Origin: JBKCHH01 sp046302855
GTDB taxonomy: Bacteria; Pseudomonadota; Alphaproteobacteria; Rickettsiales; UBA8987
Length of the DNA stretch: 39,751 nt
NCBI GenBank assembly: GCA_046302855.1
Contig: JBKCHH010000088.1
Coordinates: forward strand, 1-39,751
Direction: 5' to 3'
Part shown: positions 1 to 8,743 of the stretch, in pieces
Position numbering within the stretch: position 1 is the stretch's first letter
How the letters are laid out: each line of letters opens with the position of its first letter
Made by a program: the position numbers and the translations under genes
Notes under the pieces: model-generated
Told to the model about the DNA's origin: nothing
What the model saw: the letters and a program-made list of their open reading frames with translations, nothing else
The model's database searches: none

Positions 1-1712
1 GTCAAAAACGCATCATCGTTAGTGATTTAAACCTGTGGAAAAAAGAAGTTGGCAGGTTTGCACCAGAAATCACCCCAAAAAAAATTAGAATTAATGTAAG
101 GACAGATTTTCCAAATGAAATAAAACTTGGCGATACCATTAGCTTTAAGGCAAATATATCAACACCGCTCATAAACCCACCCTATATAGATGGCTATGAT
201 TTTGCCAAAACTGCCTTTTTTAATGAAATTGGCGGGGTTGGTTTTGCCATTAGCCCCATTCAGCTAAAAGAAAAAAGCAATGAGAACAATTACTTAAATG
301 AACTAAGAAACAAATTAACCAATAGGCTTTTTAAATCTTTTTCTAAAAACTTTGATGATAACCAAATAGGGGCAGTTGGTGTTGCTTTAATAACAGGGGA
401 GGAGGGTTATATTAATAAAAACACCCTTTCTTTTTTTAGAAAATCTGGGCTTGGGCATATTCTTTCAATCTCTGGGCTACATATGACCATTGTGATGAGT
501 GGTATCTATTTTTTAATGAGAAAAACCCTATCATACAGCCAATACATTACCTTAAATTTTAACCTAGCAAAAATAGCCAGTGTTGGGGCAATTTTAGTTG
601 GTTTTTTTTATCTAATAATTTCTGGTTCTGCCGTTCCAGCCGAGAGATCTTACATTATGACCTCAATTTTTTTTCTAGCAATTTTAACAAACCGCAAAGC
701 AATTTCTATTTTAAATGTTGCTTGGTCTAGCTTTTTTATTTTACTCTATGAGCCAAATAATATTTTTTCCGTTAGTTTCATTCTTTCTTTTTTATCGGTA
801 TTAGCATTGATTTCTTTTTTTTCTCTAAAAGAAATTACGCGAAAATTTAGCCATTTTGGCGAAACTAGTTTGTTAAAAAAAACCTCGCTAATTCTACTTG
901 GAAATTTACTCAGCACCCTAGTTGCAGGCTTTGCTACCTCTGTAATTGGGGCTTATTATTTTGGCGGATACAGTATTTACAGCAGTTTAAGTAATTTGGT
1001 TTCTATCCCCATTACCAGCCTGCTTATTATGCCCTTTGGCATTTTGAGCTTAGTGCTTGCCTTTTTTAATTTAGAATTTATTTCTGCCTCAATAACCGGT
1101 ATTGGTATAAAGCTATTGATTTTGGTGGCAGAATTTGTGGCTAGCTTTCCTAAAAGTTATGTTTCAACCATCCAATTTGAAAGGATTTATTTAGATATAT
1201 TTATTTTTAGCCTTATTTTTTTATGCGTTTTTAAACATAAAACTGTAAGACTATTTTTTCTTGGGATTTTAGTTGCAACCACCCTTATAATTATTTCCCC
1301 CCTTAGTAAAATTAAGCAACCTGATATTTTAATTTCAGAAAATATTAAGCTAATTGCCCTAAAACTAGATGATGGTTATTATTTTTCTTCACTACAAAAG
1401 GATAGGTTTTTAAGAAACCAGTGGAGCCGAATTCTAAATATTCACCAGCAAAAGAAGTTTGATTGCAAAGATAAGTTATGCGAATTTAATTTGCACAATA
1501 GAAAAATAGCAATTATTAACGATGCTAGCCTTTGCGAAATAACATCCGATGTTCTAATTAATTTAAGCGACATTGCCTGTTATAATAATTCAAGTAAGAT
1601 TTATTTTGATAGGCTTAATTACGCAACTAAAAACAGTGTTTTTGTTTATTTAGATAAATTAGAAGTAAAAAATGCTAAAAATGTGGAAAAAAGGTATTGG
1701 AATTCTTATTAG
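1..1712 (+). CDS. comEC: ComEC/Rec2-family DNA uptake channel, 5'-truncated by the window edge
   Basis: Inner-membrane protein that carries single-stranded DNA into the cytoplasm during natural transformation. The reading frame is open from base 3 to the stop at 1712, so the ATG at 483 is internal and not the start. The part before 483 encodes the end of a DUF4131-like domain (YDFAKTAFFNEIGGVGFA) and the Competence-domain signature GLGHILSISGLHM. Many hydrophobic segments follow. The last ~130 residues are soluble and contain FLRNQW and CDKLCEF-like pieces resembling the degenerate C-terminal domain of alphaproteobacterial ComEC; no HxHxDH metallo-beta-lactamase motif is seen. The end overlaps the amidase gene by 41 bp, so the two are probably co-transcribed. 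PilT and PilU encoded about 9 kb downstream fit the same DNA-uptake role (inference). Confidence 0.9.
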   Translation, partial: QKRIIVSDLNLWKKEVGRFAPEITPKKIRINVRTDFPNEIKLGDTISFKANISTPLINPPYIDGYDFAKTAFFNEIGGVGFAISPIQLKEKSNENNYLNELRNKLTNRLFKSFSKNFDDNQIGAVGVALITGEEGYINKNTLSFFRKSGLGHILSISGLHMTIVMSGIYFLMRKTLSYSQYITLNFNLAKIASVGAILVGFFYLIISGSAVPAERSYIMTSIFFLAILTNRKAISILNVAWSSFFILLYEPNNIFSVSFILSFLSVLALISFFSLKEITRKFSHFGETSLLKKTSLILLGNLLSTLVAGFATSVIGAYYFGGYSIYSSLSNLVSIPITSLLIMPFGILSLVLAFFNLEFISASITGIGIKLLILVAEFVASFPKSYVSTIQFERIYLDIFIFSLIFLCVFKHKTVRLFFLGILVATTLIIISPLSKIKQPDILISENIKLIALKLDDGYYFSSLQKDRFLRNQWSRILNIHQQKKFDCKDKLCEFNLHNRKIAIINDASLCEITSDVLINLSDIACYNNSSKIYFDRLNYATKNSVFVYLDKLEVKNAKNVEKRYWNSY

Positions 1713-2994
1713 TTGGCTGTTATTGTTTCCAGCCCTTGTTTTAGCTAATGAAAACACAGGCTCTATAACCATTACCAATAGCAAAAACTCAGCTCTACTT
1801 CAAATTCAAACTACTTTGCGCCCCAATTACAACATTATAAAACTATCTAACCCAGATAGGCTGGTGATAGATTTAAAAAACATCACTATAAAAACGCCAC
1901 CTAGCTTTAGTAAAAACGAAAATTTAATTAATTCTTTTAGAGTGGGCAATATTGATAAAAATTTGCAGAGGGCAGTATTTGAAATTAATAAAAACTTTAT
2001 GATAGCTAGTGATAAGGTGCTAAAACTAGCTAATAATGGATATCTTATAGAAATTAATCTTACCAAAACTGGTATTGATGATATTAGAAAAAAAACCGCT
2101 CCAACCACAGTCAACATTCCTAAATTTGAACCAATAGCTAAAGAAAAGCTAGAATATAAAAATAGCATCTTTTCTAATAGTTCTAACTCTGGCCCCTTAG
2201 CTTTGGTGAATAGTAATTTAGAAGCAAAGCCAAAGGTTAATCAAACTCAAAATAAAGTTGATAAGAAAATTGCCACCAAACCGCAAGAAATTATCGCTAA
2301 AAAGGGGAAAAGAAAAATTAGGGTAATTTTAGACCCCGGTCACGGTGGTGAAGACCCCGGCGCCATTTCTCGCAAAGGCACAAGAGAAAAGGATGTGGTA
2401 TTAAAATACGCCCTTACTCTAAAACAAAAGTTAGAAGATACAGGCAGATATGTGGTATTTATGACCCGTTCAAAAGATGTATTCCTAACTTTAGAAGAAA
2501 GGGTAAAAAAGGCAAAAATTGCTAATGGCGATTTATTTATTTCGTTGCATGCAGATGCCCACCCAAATAGTGAAACAAGAGGGCTTTCTGTCTATACCAT
2601 ATCGGAAGGAAGGGCGCAGTGGGAGCTTGACAACCTAACTAAAAAGGCAAGGCGACAAGAGGTGATATCTGGCCTAGATTTACGCAAAGAAAAGGAAGAT
2701 GTGCAACATTTGCTAATAGATTTAGTTCAAACCAGAACACAAAATACTTCAAAATCATTCGCTGAATTCTTAGTAGGGGAGCTAGGGGAAGAGGCAAAGC
2801 TACTGTTTAATCCACATCGTGAAGCTGGCTTTGTAGTGCTAACTGGCGTAAATGTGCCAGCCGTGTTAATGGAACTAGGCTATATGACCAATCGCTTTGA
2901 AGAACAGCTACTTAGAACCACCTCTTACCGCAATAAATTAACCAACGCCATCGCCACCGCCATCGAAAAATATTTCGAAGAAAATCCTATTTAA
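1672..2994 (+). CDS. amiC: N-acetylmuramoyl-L-alanine amidase (AMIN + Amidase_3), AmiC type
   Basis: Periplasmic zinc amidase that cleaves the bond between N-acetylmuramic acid and the stem peptide, normally for daughter-cell separation. The N-terminus (WKKGIGILISWLLLFPALVLA) is a signal peptide. Residues ~30-130 look like an AMIN domain, followed by a Lys/Asn-rich linker and the catalytic domain from ~215. Zinc ligands by motif are His224 (DPGHGG), Glu239 (REKD) and His293 (SLHAD), with catalytic Glu401 (MELGYMTN). The 440-residue length is usual for the family. The start at 1672 overlaps comEC by 41 bp; a second ATG at 1681 is equally possible. An insertion between His293 and Glu401 may be the autoinhibitory helix known in AmiB/AmiC (inference). 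Confidence 0.93.
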   Translation: MLKMWKKGIGILISWLLLFPALVLANENTGSITITNSKNSALLQIQTTLRPNYNIIKLSNPDRLVIDLKNITIKTPPSFSKNENLINSFRVGNIDKNLQRAVFEINKNFMIASDKVLKLANNGYLIEINLTKTGIDDIRKKTAPTTVNIPKFEPIAKEKLEYKNSIFSNSSNSGPLALVNSNLEAKPKVNQTQNKVDKKIATKPQEIIAKKGKRKIRVILDPGHGGEDPGAISRKGTREKDVVLKYALTLKQKLEDTGRYVVFMTRSKDVFLTLEERVKKAKIANGDLFISLHADAHPNSETRGLSVYTISEGRAQWELDNLTKKARRQEVISGLDLRKEKEDVQHLLIDLVQTRTQNTSKSFAEFLVGELGEEAKLLFNPHREAGFVVLTGVNVPAVLMELGYMTNRFEEQLLRTTSYRNKLTNAIATAIEKYFEENPI

Positions 2995-3081
2995 CAATTT
3001 TTTAATCATGGACACTATAAGAATTATTTTCTAAATAAGCACCTGATTTTGTTAACAGACTACTAAAACCTTTTTAAAAGC

Positions 3082-4902
3082 ATGTGTGGAATCATTGGTT
3101 TTATAAGTAATAAAAATGTAGCAGAAAGGCTAATTGAAGGCCTAAAAAGGCTGGAATATAGAGGTTATGATTCCGCAGGGATTGCCGTTATTGATAGTGA
3201 TGAAATAAAAATTCTTCGCAGTGAAGGCAAAATTGTAAATCTAGAAAAAAAGCTAGAAAAAAGCAAAGTAGATGGCTTAATTGGTATAGGTCATACCCGT
3301 TGGGCAACACATGGCCTTCCCACTGAAAATAACGCCCATCCCCATTCCACCAAAACCATTGCGGTGGTTCATAATGGTATTATTGAAAATTTTGTAGAAT
3401 TAAGGGAATTTCTAACTGATAAGGGCTACAGGTTTAAAACAGAAACCGATACAGAGGTGGTTCCCTACCTAATAGAATATTACCTGAAAGAATTTAAAGA
3501 CATAAAAAAAGCCATAGCTGAAACCTATCAAAAATTAAAGGGAGCCTTTGCCTTTGGCATTTTGTTTTTGAATGAAGAAATTTTAGTAGCCATAAAAAAA
3601 GGCTCACCCTTAGCTATTGGCTTCGGTGAGGGCGAGATGATGATAGGTTCAGATGCCCTTGCCCTTTCACCATTTACCAACAAAATTACCTTTTTAGAAG
3701 ATGGCGATATTGCCATTCTTACCACTAAAAAAATGGAAATCTTTGATGTTAACTTCGCAGAAATAAAAAGAGAGGTTAAAACTCTAAACACCGATTTAAT
3801 CTCCATTAGCAAGGGTAATTACAAGCATTTTATGCTTAAAGAAATCTATGAACAGCCGTCCATCATTAGCAATAATTTACGAAACTATTATGACCCAATA
3901 AACAATAAAATCTTCTTCGATGACCTTGGCAAAACAACTAAAAAAATTAGTGATGTTTATATTATTGCCTGTGGAACCTCTTACTTTGCAGGCATGGTTG
4001 GAAAGTATCTGCTAAGTGAGGTTTCTGGCATTAATTTGCATTTAGAAATAGCCTCTGAATTTCGCTACCGAGAAATTACTTTAAAAAGAAATAGCCTTGG
4101 TATTTTTATTTCACAATCAGGTGAAACGGCAGATACTTTGGCGGCGCTCGAGTATTTTAAAAAGCAAAATGGCAAAACCATTTCCCTCACCAATGTTGAA
4201 AATAGCTCAATTGCAAGAAAGGCAGATTATAATTTAAACATTCTAGCCGGGCCAGAAATAGGGGTAGCTTCCACCAAAGCCTTTACGGCACAAATTATGG
4301 TTTTAACTCTGCTTGGTATTTTTATAACCGCAAAACTAAGACATCTTCGCAAAAAATATAGTGCAGCCGATGTTTTTGCAGAAATGCCAAGCCACTTATT
4401 GCAAGTGTTTGAACAGGAAAAGAAAATTAAAAAAATCGCTCAGGTTCTTTCAAAATATCATAGCATCTTATATGTGGGTAGAGATGTTTTGTATCCTATT
4501 GCATTAGAAGGGGCGTTAAAGTTAAAGGAACTTTCTTACATTCACGCCGAAGCCTACGCTTTAGGCGAACTAAAACATGGGCCCATTGCCTTAATTGATG
4601 AAAACATGCCAGTAATTGCCCTGGTTAGCTCTGCTGATAGTACCATTTTTGAAAAGACCGTTAGTAATATAAGGGAAATTGCCAGCAGACAGGGTAAAAT
4701 CATCATAATTGGTGATAAAAAAGCCATAGAGCCACTTAAAGATGTAGCCTTTGACCAAATAGAAATTCCTGAAAGCAACAAGGCAGCCACCCCCATTTTA
4801 TTTACTGTTCCTGTTCAGCTTCTAGCCTATCACATAGCGGTAATAAAGGGAACGGATGTTGATCAGCCAAGGAATTTAGCTAAGTCAGTTACGGTGGAGT
4901 AG
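3082..4902 (+). CDS. glmS: Glutamine--fructose-6-phosphate aminotransferase (isomerizing)
   Basis: Makes glucosamine-6-phosphate from fructose-6-phosphate and glutamine, the entry to UDP-GlcNAc for peptidoglycan and lipid A. The start is fixed by MCGIIGF, in which Cys2 becomes the N-terminal nucleophile after Met removal. The glutaminase half shows HTRWATHG (71-78) and HNGIIEN (97-103). Two SIS sugar-isomerase domains follow, with ACGTSYFAG, SQSGETADT and GELKHGP, and the protein ends in the conserved NLAKSVTVE tail. At 606 residues it is full length. The 87-bp gap after the amidase gene holds no recognisable glmS ribozyme and no strong ribosome-binding site. Its usual upstream neighbour glmU is not in this window. 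Confidence 0.97.
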   Translation: MCGIIGFISNKNVAERLIEGLKRLEYRGYDSAGIAVIDSDEIKILRSEGKIVNLEKKLEKSKVDGLIGIGHTRWATHGLPTENNAHPHSTKTIAVVHNGIIENFVELREFLTDKGYRFKTETDTEVVPYLIEYYLKEFKDIKKAIAETYQKLKGAFAFGILFLNEEILVAIKKGSPLAIGFGEGEMMIGSDALALSPFTNKITFLEDGDIAILTTKKMEIFDVNFAEIKREVKTLNTDLISISKGNYKHFMLKEIYEQPSIISNNLRNYYDPINNKIFFDDLGKTTKKISDVYIIACGTSYFAGMVGKYLLSEVSGINLHLEIASEFRYREITLKRNSLGIFISQSGETADTLAALEYFKKQNGKTISLTNVENSSIARKADYNLNILAGPEIGVASTKAFTAQIMVLTLLGIFITAKLRHLRKKYSAADVFAEMPSHLLQVFEQEKKIKKIAQVLSKYHSILYVGRDVLYPIALEGALKLKELSYIHAEAYALGELKHGPIALIDENMPVIALVSSADSTIFEKTVSNIREIASRQGKIIIIGDKKAIEPLKDVAFDQIEIPESNKAATPILFTVPVQLLAYHIAVIKGTDVDQPRNLAKSVTVE

Positions 4903-4916
4903 TGGGTTATTTTGCC

Positions 4917-4933
4917 AAAGCAACCATTGCTTT
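4917..4933. terminator. Short hairpin between glmS and the convergent small gene
   Basis: Perfect 7-bp inverted repeat AAAGCAA-CCA-TTGCTTT, 15 bp after the glmS stop and 18 bp before the 3' end of the minus-strand gene. It sits where a shared terminator for two convergent genes would be. The stem is AU-rich and has no proper U-tract on either side, so it may be only a weak 3'-end structure. Confidence 0.3.
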
Positions 4934-4950
4934 AAAGGTCTTAGTAACTA

Positions 4951-5208
4951 CTAAAACAATTCAGCTGTATTATAACCTAAATTCACCATACAGCCGTAAA
5001 AGGCACCAAGATACATAGAATCACTCATACCAGCAGTATTTTTTCTGGCAGTATCGCTACAGCTTACAAAATCTTGATCATACTTACCCATGCCAGAATT
5101 GGTGCTAGCATATTGTTCATTAGAAGCATACTGCTGATACTGGTCAGCTGAGGCTATACCACTAGTTAAAAGAATTGCTACTAGAAGAATTTTTACTAGA
5201 TTTTTCAT
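4951..5208 (-). CDS. Small secreted two-cysteine protein of unknown function
   Basis: 85 residues. I do not recognise a named family. Residues 1-21 (MKNLVKILLVAILLTSGIASA) form a clear signal peptide with an AxA-type cleavage site, so the mature product is ~64 residues in the periplasm or outside. The mature part begins with a Gln/Tyr/Ser-rich stretch in which QYAS recurs. It ends in a compact domain with two cysteines about 20 residues apart (FVSCSD and YGCMVNLGY), well placed for one disulfide. The gene stands alone, converging with glmS and diverging from glyS. On its strand the upstream region has TTGCAT about 17 bp before an AT-rich -10-like box. The signal peptide and isolated promoter region argue for a real gene. 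Confidence 0.7.
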   Translation of the reverse strand: MKNLVKILLVAILLTSGIASADQYQQYASNEQYASTNSGMGKYDQDFVSCSDTARKNTAGMSDSMYLGAFYGCMVNLGYNTAELF

Positions 5209-5392
5209 ACACTTTTAAATTTTATACCAATACTATATATTTCTAAAAATATTAGATGCAAGCGATTATTCTAAATTTCTATATTTTTATATATTTGGAA
5301 ATGTAGTGTTGATTATTTGCAACTATTAAGCAAAAATTATATTTTCCATATTCAAAAACTTACTTTATAGTAAAGGTCTAAATGTTAAAAAA

Positions 5393-7471
5393 ATGAGCGA
5401 GCTATTACTAGAACTATATTCAGAAGAAATCCCAGCTAGAATGCAGGGGTTAATAGCTGAAGAGCTTAAAGATAGGTTTCAAAAACTGCTTGGTGCAAGG
5501 CAGATAAATGCTGGCGGGGTAGAGGTTTTTTATTCGCCTAGAAGAATTGCGTTGCTGGCTAACTCTTTGCCCAAGGTTCTACCCGCCCAAACAGTAGAAA
5601 AAAGGGGGCCAAGGGTTGGATCAGAAACAAAGGCATTGGAGGGTTTTTTAAAATCTACCGGCTTAAAATTGGCAGATTTAGAAAAAAGAACCATAGACAA
5701 AAATGAATTTTACTTTGCCGTTCAAAAAAAGCCGGAAATTAGCACTGCCAATGTTTTGCAAGAAATAATAGAGGAAATCTTACCAAAAATTAATCTGCCC
5801 AAATCTATGAAGTGGGGTGCTTATGAAATGCGGTGGGTTAGGCCACTCAAAAACATCTTATGTTTGTTTGGTGGCAAAATAGTGCCCATAAAATTCTTTC
5901 ACCTAGAGGCAAATAACCAAACCTTTGGGCATTTTATTTTGCACAATAAACCTTTAGTAATTGAAAACTTTAAGGATTATCAAAATAAACTAACGCAGAA
6001 TAAGGTTATCTATTCGCAAATTGAGCGAAGAAAAACTATTGTAGAGGGGGCGAAAAAAATAGCATCCACATTAAAATTAACCTTGCTTGAAGATGCTGAT
6101 TTAATTGATGAAATTGTGGGTTTAAATGAATTTCCCAATGTTGCCTATGCCAATATTGATAGCAAATATATGCATTTACCGAAAGAGGTTTTAATTTCTT
6201 CCATCAAAAAAAATCAAAAATATTTGTGTTTGGTAGATGAAAATAACAATCTTGCCCCTTACTTTATTTACATCACCAATGTTGAACCAAATAGTTTAAT
6301 AGAGGCTGGCAACAAAAGGGTTCTAAAGGCAAGGCTAGAAGATGCCAAATTCTTTTTCGAGCAGGATAAAAAAATAGGCCTATCTGGGCTTACCAATAAA
6401 CTCTCCAGCATTATTTTTCATCAAAAGTTAGGTTCACTGGAAGATAAGGGCTTGCGGGTAAAGGCAGTAGCAAAATTCTTAAGTATCTGGGTGCCAAACT
6501 GTAGTTTAGAATTGGTAGAAAGGGTAGCAGAAATCTATAAGTGCGATTTACTAACAGAAGTGGTAAAGGAATTCCCCGAACTGCAAGGCATTATGGGCTA
6601 TTATTATGCCCTTTATCAACAAGAAGATGGTTCGATAGCCCTTGCCATTAAAGAACATTATCGCCCCGCTAACCTAAATGATGCCGTTCCCACCAACCCA
6701 ATAAGTGTGGCTATTGCTATAGCTGATAAGGTTGATTTTTTGGTTTCCCTTTATGTTGCGGGTGAAAAGCCAACCAGCTCTGGCGACCCTTTCGCCCTAA
6801 GGCGTATGGCAATTGGTATTATAAAAATTCTTCTTAACAACAAAATTTCCATTCCTTTAAATTTGTTAATTGAACATAGTTTAAAGCAATTGCCCAAAGA
6901 CCTAATTAAAGAAAGTGGCAAATCAAAAGAGGAAGTAATTGCAGAAATTATAGAATTTGTTTTCGACCGTTTAAAATATCTACTGAAAAACGAAGGTTTA
7001 AGGGCAGATATTATAAATGCCTGTGTTGAACCTAAAATTGAAGGGGGGGAGTTTGATCTATTCCACTCTGCCTCTAAAACCATTCAGCTTTCCCTGTTTT
7101 TGAGGGAAGAAGGGGGCAAGGCACTACTACAAAGCTATAAAAGGGCGCATAATATCTTAAAATCTCAACCAGAACATCATGAGTTGATAAAAAGAAAGCT
7201 AAAAGAAAGCCTGCTAGTTGAGCCAGCTGAACAAGCGTTATTTAAAATTTTAAAGGAAAAGGATGATTTAATTGATGAAAAAATTAAAAATAATCACTTT
7301 TATGAAAGTTTAGAAGTGTTAGCAACACTAACTTCACCAGTAAATGTGTTTTTTGATAAGGTATTAATTAATGCTGATGATGAAAAAACAAAAGAAAACC
7401 GCTACCTGCTTACTGCTTTTATTATAAAACAATATCACAAGTTTGCTAATTTTAGCCTTATAGAAGAATAA
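5393..7471 (+). CDS. glyS: Glycyl-tRNA synthetase, beta subunit
   Basis: Beta chain of the bacterial alpha2beta2 glycyl-tRNA synthetase; it binds tRNA-Gly and works with the catalytic alpha subunit (GlyQ). The opening MSELLLELYSEEIPARMQ is the family signature and sets the start; an upstream ATG runs into a stop at once. GPR and EGF motifs lie near residue 75. The HD-like region with YRPANLNDAVPTNP and SSGDPFALRR follows near 440-470, then a C-terminal anticodon-binding (DALR-like) domain. At 692 residues it is full length. glyQ, normally directly upstream, is absent: the neighbour is a divergent small gene. A ~130-bp repeat begins at the stop codon. Confidence 0.96.
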   Translation: MSELLLELYSEEIPARMQGLIAEELKDRFQKLLGARQINAGGVEVFYSPRRIALLANSLPKVLPAQTVEKRGPRVGSETKALEGFLKSTGLKLADLEKRTIDKNEFYFAVQKKPEISTANVLQEIIEEILPKINLPKSMKWGAYEMRWVRPLKNILCLFGGKIVPIKFFHLEANNQTFGHFILHNKPLVIENFKDYQNKLTQNKVIYSQIERRKTIVEGAKKIASTLKLTLLEDADLIDEIVGLNEFPNVAYANIDSKYMHLPKEVLISSIKKNQKYLCLVDENNNLAPYFIYITNVEPNSLIEAGNKRVLKARLEDAKFFFEQDKKIGLSGLTNKLSSIIFHQKLGSLEDKGLRVKAVAKFLSIWVPNCSLELVERVAEIYKCDLLTEVVKEFPELQGIMGYYYALYQQEDGSIALAIKEHYRPANLNDAVPTNPISVAIAIADKVDFLVSLYVAGEKPTSSGDPFALRRMAIGIIKILLNNKISIPLNLLIEHSLKQLPKDLIKESGKSKEEVIAEIIEFVFDRLKYLLKNEGLRADIINACVEPKIEGGEFDLFHSASKTIQLSLFLREEGGKALLQSYKRAHNILKSQPEHHELIKRKLKESLLVEPAEQALFKILKEKDDLIDEKIKNNHFYESLEVLATLTSPVNVFFDKVLINADDEKTKENRYLLTAFIIKQYHKFANFSLIEE

Positions 7472-7603
7472 AGACCTTTGCATAATTCGCTTATATGAAA
7501 TTTTTATGCCTTTGCCTTGGAACGCGCAGAACCGGAGTTTACTAAAAGTAAATGAGGATTCGAGCATCGAAGCGAATGCATAAAAATCCATAGAAGTAGA
7601 ATT
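7472..7603 (-). repeat. Intergenic palindromic repeat, copy 1 (between glyS and pyrD)
   Basis: 132-bp element found again at 17064-17193, about 80% identical by eye. Nearly invariant blocks are the left end (GCATAATTCGCTTATATGA), the core ACCGGAG...TGAGGATT and the right end (ATGCATAAAAATCCATAGA). The arms ATTTTTATGC (7500-7509) and GCATAAAAAT (7578-7587) are perfect complements. The core carries hairpin TTTAC-TAAAA-GTAAA at 7538-7552. The strand given is the sense of the gene it follows: read that way it begins at the pyrD stop codon. An open frame crosses it on this strand, but I judge the element non-coding because the frame breaks in copy 2. Confidence 0.8.
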
Positions 7604-8648
7604 AGGCAGGGTTTTTTTCTTGCCCGACTAAATCCTTTATATTTCTTAACCCATCCTTTTCTAGCAATAAAACTAGATCTTTTTTTATAGTTTCAATTAA
7701 GCCAAAGCCCTCATAAACAAAGCCAGTATATAGTTGCACTAAATTTGCCCCTAGTTTGATTTTTTTGTAAGCATCAAGGGCGGAAGATATTCCACCCACG
7801 CCAATCAAAATTATTTTATTTTGCGTTTGTTTATAAGCAAGGCTAAGCAGTTGATTAGACCTTTCAAACAAGGGCTTGCCACTTACCCCACCTTTTAAAT
7901 TGCTATATTTACTGCTGATATTTTTTTTATTGGTAGTAGTGTTAGAAATAATAATTCCATCTATTTCATAATTTAGAATTATAGAAATGGTTTGCTCAAA
8001 ACTTTTATCATTTTCATCTGGTGAGAGCTTGATAAACAAAGGAACCTTGCTATTTAACGATTTTTTCTTGTTAGTAATTTCTTGTAGTAAGACTTTTAAA
8101 TTCTCAGGAAGAAGAAAATTGCGTAAATTTGGCGTATTGGGCGAAGAAATATTAATGGTTATATAGCTACCTCTGTTATGTAGTTTTTCTAGTAAAAACA
8201 AATAGTCATCTAAACCTTCGCTATCTTTATTCTTGCCGATGTTTATTCCTATAGTTTTATTGCTGGTTTTAAGATTTTTGATAAATGCTTCTAAGCCCTC
8301 ATTGGGAAAGCCCAAAGAATTAATGAGGGCATTATTTTCTGTATCACGAAAAACCCTTGGCTTTTCGTTGCCAATTTGAGCTTTAGGGGTAACGGTGCCA
8401 AATTCAGCAAAGCCAAAACCAAAGTTGAATATTTTTTCGCCCGTTTCGGCATTTTTATCAAACCCAGCCGCCAAACCTATTGGGTTTGGAAAATTTAGAT
8501 TCAATAGTTTTTGTTCCAGTTTTTCACTCTTATACACCCCTTTTAATGGGCTTATGGATTTTTTTATAAAGTGCAAAGCTATTGCGTGTGCAGTTTCTGG
8601 CTCAAGTGAAAAGGCAAGTGGTCTAAAGAAATTTTTATAAATATTCAT
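7602..8648 (-). CDS. pyrD: Dihydroorotate dehydrogenase, class 2 (quinone-linked)
   Basis: FMN enzyme that oxidises dihydroorotate to orotate in pyrimidine synthesis and passes electrons to membrane quinone. The N-terminal extension (residues 1-50, including FFRPLAFSLEPETAHAIALH) is the membrane-docking helix that defines class 2. Further motifs are NPIGLAAGFDKNAE (55-68), FGTVTP (83-88), NSLGFPNEG (110-118), NISSPNTPNLR (166-176, with the catalytic Ser), FIKLSPD and the phosphate-binding GGISS / QLYTGFVYEG. At 348 residues it is normal length. Its stop codon forms the edge of a repeat element. It diverges from the TPR gene, with only 95 bp between them. Confidence 0.96.
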   Translation of the reverse strand: MNIYKNFFRPLAFSLEPETAHAIALHFIKKSISPLKGVYKSEKLEQKLLNLNFPNPIGLAAGFDKNAETGEKIFNFGFGFAEFGTVTPKAQIGNEKPRVFRDTENNALINSLGFPNEGLEAFIKNLKTSNKTIGINIGKNKDSEGLDDYLFLLEKLHNRGSYITINISSPNTPNLRNFLLPENLKVLLQEITNKKKSLNSKVPLFIKLSPDENDKSFEQTISIILNYEIDGIIISNTTTNKKNISSKYSNLKGGVSGKPLFERSNQLLSLAYKQTQNKIILIGVGGISSALDAYKKIKLGANLVQLYTGFVYEGFGLIETIKKDLVLLLEKDGLRNIKDLVGQEKNPA

Positions 8649-8697
8649 TTTGGTTGTCTTTTGATTGCTTTTTATTTGCTTTTTTTAAGAAAGCCCT

Positions 8698-8718
8698 CTA
8701 TTTAGTTGAATTAAATAG
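8698..8718. promoter_or_regulatory. Inverted repeat in the pyrD / TPR-gene divergent region
   Basis: CTATTTA at 8698-8704 and TAAATAG at 8712-8718 are perfect 7-bp arms around a 7-bp spacer. The repeat lies 25 bp before the TPR-protein start and 49 bp from pyrD. Position and symmetry would suit a dimeric regulator or a cruciform, but such AT-rich arms can arise by chance and no clear -35/-10 pair overlaps it. Confidence 0.25.
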
Positions 8719-8743
8719 CATTTTTTTGGTTAGGTAAATCAAA

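Noticed and set aside
2995..3081. glmS ribozyme or riboswitch upstream of glmS
   Set aside because: Only 87 bp of AT-rich sequence with none of the conserved pseudoknot core; the ribozyme is also not expected in this group.
7364..7591. 75-codon open frame through repeat copy 1 (begins MDFYAFASMLESS)
   Set aside because: Copy 2 starts similarly (MDFYAF) but diverges and stops early, and the frame runs into glyS antisense. The conserved feature is base pairing, not protein.
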